Of a stretch of 36,552 nucleotides of DNA, positions 34,207 to 36,552 are shown piece by piece. Positions within the stretch are counted from its first letter, which is position 1. Each line of letters starts with the position of its first letter. Location of the stretch: assembly GCA_910573745.1 (NCBI GenBank), contig CAJSYI010000029.1, positions 1-36,552 of the forward strand, in the 5' to 3' direction. Both the position numbers and the translations under genes were made by a program. The notes below the pieces were generated by a model, which saw only the letters and a list, made by a program, of their open reading frames with translations, made no database searches and was not told the origin of the DNA. This DNA comes from Muribaculaceae bacterium. Its GTDB lineage: Bacteria > Bacteroidota > Bacteroidia > Bacteroidales > Muribaculaceae.

Positions 34207-34504
34207 GGGTGCAGTAGAATTTGTACTGCAAACTGCACCCTCTTTAGTGCATATTTCGCTATTTTTCAAGATATTGCAACGAACCTATCTTGTAAAATCT
34301 ACACCCTCATATCTTGTGTGGAGGGTGTAGTTATTAAATAGCAGAGGTGGTAAATTAGGTCTCTTTATGGCGCGATTAGACTGGACCTTGATTTCTTTTT
34401 GGAGCATTTTAATTGGCGACTGCCGATTAAATTGTGTTAAAAAAGGGTGCAAATTGAGGGTGCAGTTCTATCGAAACAGGGAAAATCGCTGAAATTGCAC
34501 CCTC
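34207..34504. repeat. Seven GAGGGTGYA-type repeats before the recombinase gene
   Basis: RAGGGTGYAR occurs on the plus strand with its GGGTG core at 34207, 34323, 34445 and 34458. It occurs inverted (TRCACCCTC) at 34234-34242, 34300-34308 and 34496-34504. Three pairs face each other. GGGTGCAGT faces ACTGCACCC (34207-34240). CTACACCCTC faces GAGGGTGTAG (34299-34330). The third pair is 34456-34504. This fills the gene-free stretch between tRNA-Lys and the recombinase. Arm-type binding sites of the recombinase, or operators, are the likely roles. Confidence 0.7.
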
Positions 34505-34541
34505 GCATCCCTGACATTTCATTTGTCCTTCGGATTTACAG

Positions 34542-34573
34542 TTTGTATAACCGAGAAAAATTATGTATCTTTA
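34542..34573 (+). promoter_or_regulatory. Probable promoter of the recombinase gene
   Basis: TTTG (34542-34545), a 20-base spacer and TATCTTTA (34566-34573) match the consensus except for the final base. The ATG follows 26 bases later. Confidence 0.65.
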
Positions 34574-34599
34574 GTTTAACCATTAAAGCCACATGACAA

Positions 34600-35919
34600 A
34601 TGAAATTATCCAATGAAAGCTATTTCTCGCTGAACTTCATAGCGAGAAAGGCAAGGCCGAACAAGGAGGGAGAAATACCCATTGCCCTCCGAATAACAAT
34701 GAATGGGCAACGTGCGGAAGTATATACCAACAGGTATGTAGCCCCCGCCAACTGGGACGCGTCCAAAGGTCAGTCGAAAGGTAAAACGAAGAAAGACCTT
34801 GAACTGAACCGCTATCTTGACACAATCCGTACCAAGATCTGCGAGATACACAATCAGCTCGTGATGCGTGATGAGATGGTGAATCCCGACACCTTGAAAA
34901 AAGCCTTCCTCGGCAAGCTGCAAAAGCCGACGATGCTCTGCGAAGCGTTCAGAGAGCTGAACAAGAAGGTAAAGGACAAGAATGAGCGGGGTGACATCTG
35001 CGAGGGTACGCGCCTGCGTTGGGAGCGATGCGTAAAGTATCTGGAGGAATTTCTCATCGACAATCAGGATGTGAAAGATATTCCGATGAAGAAACTGACT
35101 TCCGGAATGGTTGACGACTTCGAGCATTTCCTGCGAATAAAGAAGGGATGTGCCAACAATGCCGCTGTCCGTTATATACGCTATCTCAAAAGCGTGGTAC
35201 GCACCGGCATCGCCAACAAATGGATTGAAGATGACCCATTCGTAGGCAAACGCTATGTCCGCACAAAGCCGAAGAGGGAAAAACTGACCGAGACAGAACT
35301 CCAGCGCATCATAGAGCTTGACCTAAGCGAACTGCCACGTCTCGACCTCGTGCGCGATACATTCGTGTTCTGCTGCTTCACAGGACTGGCGTTCGCAGAC
35401 ATCTCAACCCTCAAACGCGAGCACATCGTCACTGATGACAAAGGCGAGATGTGGATACGCAAGGCACGTGAGAAAACAGACGAGATGAGCGTTATCCCGA
35501 TGCTGGAGATACCGCGCAGACTGATGGAAAAATACAGAAACCATCCGCGTGTTGTGGAAAAGGATACCGTAATCCCGGTCATCTCCAACCAGCGCATGAA
35601 CTCGTATCTTGATGAGATAGCATCAAAAGCGGAAATCAAGAAGCATCTGACAACCCATATCGCCCGCCATACGTTCGCCACAATGTCGCTCAACAATCAT
35701 GTGCCTATTGAGACAGTATCGAAGATGCTGGGGCATAAAGACATTGCCACGACTCAGATCTATGCCACAATGCTTGACCAGACCGTATCCGAAGATATGG
35801 GACGCATGAGGGATAAATTCGACAGCCTGAAAGTTGTCATCAAGCCGCTGCCGGAAAAACCGACAACATTCGAGCGTCCGCCACAGCCCAAGCGCGGACG
35901 ACCTAAAAAGTCGAAATAG
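34600..35919 (+). CDS. Tyrosine recombinase / integrase (Bacteroidetes type)
   Basis: The 439 residues show an N-terminal arm-DNA-binding domain (FIARKARPNKEGEIPIALRI onward) and a SAM-like core-binding domain (about 110-215). The catalytic domain carries K292 and HIARH (H353, R356), LGHKD (H379) and the nucleophile Y388 (IYATMLDQ). Box I reads FTGLAFAD (260-267), with alanine where most tyrosine recombinases have Arg I; the CTnDOT integrase is a known Bacteroides example without that arginine. The C-terminus ends PKRGRPKKSK, like an AT-hook. Such enzymes integrate conjugative or mobilisable elements or invert DNA. It lies between tRNA-Lys and two excisionase-like genes. Confidence 0.93.
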   Translation: MKLSNESYFSLNFIARKARPNKEGEIPIALRITMNGQRAEVYTNRYVAPANWDASKGQSKGKTKKDLELNRYLDTIRTKICEIHNQLVMRDEMVNPDTLKKAFLGKLQKPTMLCEAFRELNKKVKDKNERGDICEGTRLRWERCVKYLEEFLIDNQDVKDIPMKKLTSGMVDDFEHFLRIKKGCANNAAVRYIRYLKSVVRTGIANKWIEDDPFVGKRYVRTKPKREKLTETELQRIIELDLSELPRLDLVRDTFVFCCFTGLAFADISTLKREHIVTDDKGEMWIRKAREKTDEMSVIPMLEIPRRLMEKYRNHPRVVEKDTVIPVISNQRMNSYLDEIASKAEIKKHLTTHIARHTFATMSLNNHVPIETVSKMLGHKDIATTQIYATMLDQTVSEDMGRMRDKFDSLKVVIKPLPEKPTTFERPPQPKRGRPKKSK

Positions 35920-35935
35920 CATACTCTAAATGACA

Positions 35936-35971
35936 GAGCGGCAACCGAGTTGAAATTCTCGGTTGCCGCTC
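35936..35971. terminator. Bidirectional hairpin between recombinase and HTH gene
   Basis: A perfect 14-bp stem, GAGCGGCAACCGAG (35936-35949) with CTCGGTTGCCGCTC (35958-35971), has an 8-base loop. It lies 16 bases after the recombinase stop and 17 after the convergent HTH gene stop. Flanking T-runs are weak. Confidence 0.7.
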
Positions 35972-35988
35972 ATCATTTGTCGGACTGC

Positions 35989-36288
35989 TTAATCGTAATA
36001 TGCCGGATGGAAATTCTCGTCAAGCATCTGCTGTATTTCATGCTCAGGATAGAGGCATTTGCCACATATCATATAATATGACAGTATTCCCCGGTCGCGG
36101 TAGTTCTGTACCGTCCTCCTCGTCACTTTAAGGCGTTCTGCAACTTCCTTGTCATCAAGAAAGCAGATTCCTCCCAATACCGGGTGATGGCTGTCTCGTA
36201 TTATGCCGACTGCCTCAAATGCGTTTTGAGATTGCGAACGGGCTGCGATAATGCGCATATCCGATTTGGTTATGATCTCATTCCCCAT
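35989..36288 (-). CDS. Excisionase-like helix-turn-helix protein
   Basis: The 99 residues from ATG 36288 contain FLDDKEVAERLKVTRRTVQN followed by YRDRGILSYYMICGKCLYP and EIQQMLDEN. This is the MerR/HTH_17 pattern of excisionase-type DNA-binding proteins: a helix-turn-helix and a small wing. In Bacteroidetes mobile elements such genes sit beside integrases and steer excision or regulate transfer genes. The ATG lies 11 bases inside the end of the preceding HTH frame, so the two were made to be co-translated. A frame extension to 36315 overlaps that gene and is not needed. Confidence 0.82.
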   Translation of the reverse strand: MGNEIITKSDMRIIAARSQSQNAFEAVGIIRDSHHPVLGGICFLDDKEVAERLKVTRRTVQNYRDRGILSYYMICGKCLYPEHEIQQMLDENFHPAYYD

Positions 36289-36451
36289 AAGCGAGACTGT
36301 TAGAATGAATGCCATTGCTCTCCATATAACGGATAATCTCTGTCACAGGATACCTGACACTCCCGTCGTCTATTCTGATATAGCCTATCTTTCCGCTGTT
36401 ACGGAGAGATTGCAGTGTTGTCTTGCCTATATACGCGAGTTCGGGATAAGA
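36278..36451 (-). pseudogene. Second excisionase-like HTH gene without a start codon
   Basis: The frame encodes SYPELAYIGKTTLQSLRNSG, then KIGYIRIDDGSVRYPVTEII and RYMESNGIHS, and stops at 36280-36278. This is again an HTH with a wing, of the MerR/excisionase type. Upstream the frame is open to a TGA at 36514-36512 but has no ATG, GTG or TTG, only a hairpin-forming stretch. The first codons (SYPELA) coincide with the 20-base sequence shared with 29267-29286. Either the 5' end was replaced by recombination at that sequence or a non-canonical start is used. It overlaps the next HTH gene by 11 bases. Confidence 0.65.
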
Positions 36452-36452
36452 A
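36433..36452. repeat. Second copy of the 20-base recombination-site-like sequence
   Basis: ACGCGAGTTCGGGATAAGAA is identical to 29267-29286 and in the same orientation. The left arm and the spacer GGGATAA are kept, but the right arm diverges after GAA (ACGCCC in place of CTCGCG). Confidence 0.75.
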
Positions 36453-36468
36453 ACGCCCTTAAAAAGTT

Positions 36469-36500
36469 GAATCGGCAGCTTAAAAAAAAGTTGCCGATTC
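36469..36500. terminator. Hairpin with A-rich loop near the right edge
   Basis: GAATCGGCAGCTT (36469-36481) pairs with AAGTTGCCGATTC (36488-36500), 13 bp with one mismatch, around an A6 loop. TTTT follows on the plus strand, and AACTTTTT follows on the minus strand. It could end transcription from either side and would insulate the HTH frame. Confidence 0.55.
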
Positions 36501-36501
36501 T

Positions 36502-36533
36502 TTTGGTAATATCATTGATATTTAGTATTTTAG
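36502..36533 (+). promoter_or_regulatory. Possible promoter for a gene beyond the right edge
   Basis: TTTG (36502-36505), a 20-base spacer and TATTTTAG (36526-36533) match the consensus with one mismatch. No start codon is reached before the window ends. Confidence 0.45.
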
Positions 36534-36552
36534 AGGTATCAAACAATAAATA

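Noticed and set aside
34057..34269. A 70-codon minus-strand frame ending in VTPVGLEPTTQ
   Set aside because: This is the antisense translation of tRNA-Lys and its terminator. GLEPTTQ-type endings are a familiar artefact of reading tRNA genes as protein.
1..36552. CRISPR arrays, restriction or abortive-infection cassettes, rRNA genes
   Set aside because: I looked for regularly spaced repeats and the usual defence or rRNA motifs and saw none; the only repeat field (34207-34504) is irregular in spacing and orientation.

Overview
The window looks like Bacteroidales chromosome. The evidence is the promoter style (TTTG, 19-20 bases, then TAnnTTTG, seen repeatedly), mostly absent Shine-Dalgarno sequences, and families typical of the order: a fused KorA with KorB, DUF4286, DUF3098, DUF3467, BspA-like leucine-rich repeats and C-terminal LPxGxY sorting-type tails. 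A fairly GC-rich Muribaculaceae-like genome is my guess, not something the sequence proves.

Layout. 1-1444: the tail of one surface protein and a complete BspA-like LRR protein. 1578-4677: korA-korB, a 2-oxoacid:ferredoxin oxidoreductase with its own promoter and a strong terminator. 4681-6160: a PurF-like phosphoribosyltransferase whose glutaminase site is degenerate. 6210-8882 (minus): a calcium-type P-type ATPase. 9111-9518: a small secreted histidine-rich protein. 9548-11591 (minus): a DUF3467-cysS unit ending in a row of hairpins. 11579-16896 (minus): a tightly packed unit of rsmF-like rRNA methyltransferase, copper ATPase, HMA copper-binding protein, tcdA-like E1 enzyme and lolD-like ABC ATPase. 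16968-20108 (plus): RsmI-like methyltransferase, WalJ-like metallo-hydrolase and a ClC protein. 20200-20410: a strong promoter driving an SRP RNA that runs directly into tRNA-Thr(TGT). 20525-21444: DUF4286 and ruvC. 21486-29256: a long housekeeping operon, ftsX-DUF3098-uppP-truB-queA-pheT-yebC, into which a 274-bp MITE-like element with TTA target duplications has inserted between uppP and truB.

From 29263 the region becomes accessory and partly decayed. It holds a palindromic recombination-site-like sequence, the wreck of a lipoprotein/M6-metalloprotease-like FN3 gene, a small lipoprotein, a flavoprotein and an OmpA-like/TPR lipoprotein. Then come tRNA-Lys(CTT) with a clear promoter and terminator, a field of seven GAGGGTGYA-type repeats, a Bacteroidetes tyrosine recombinase, and two convergent excisionase-like HTH genes, the upstream one without a start codon. 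A 20-base sequence, ACGCGAGTTCGGGATAAGAA, occurs both at the break in the FN3 gene (29267-29286) and at the broken 5' end of the HTH gene (36433-36452). At 29263 it sits in a 14-7-14 inverted-arm arrangement like a tyrosine recombinase core site. This recombinase-associated region is the best candidate for something undescribed.
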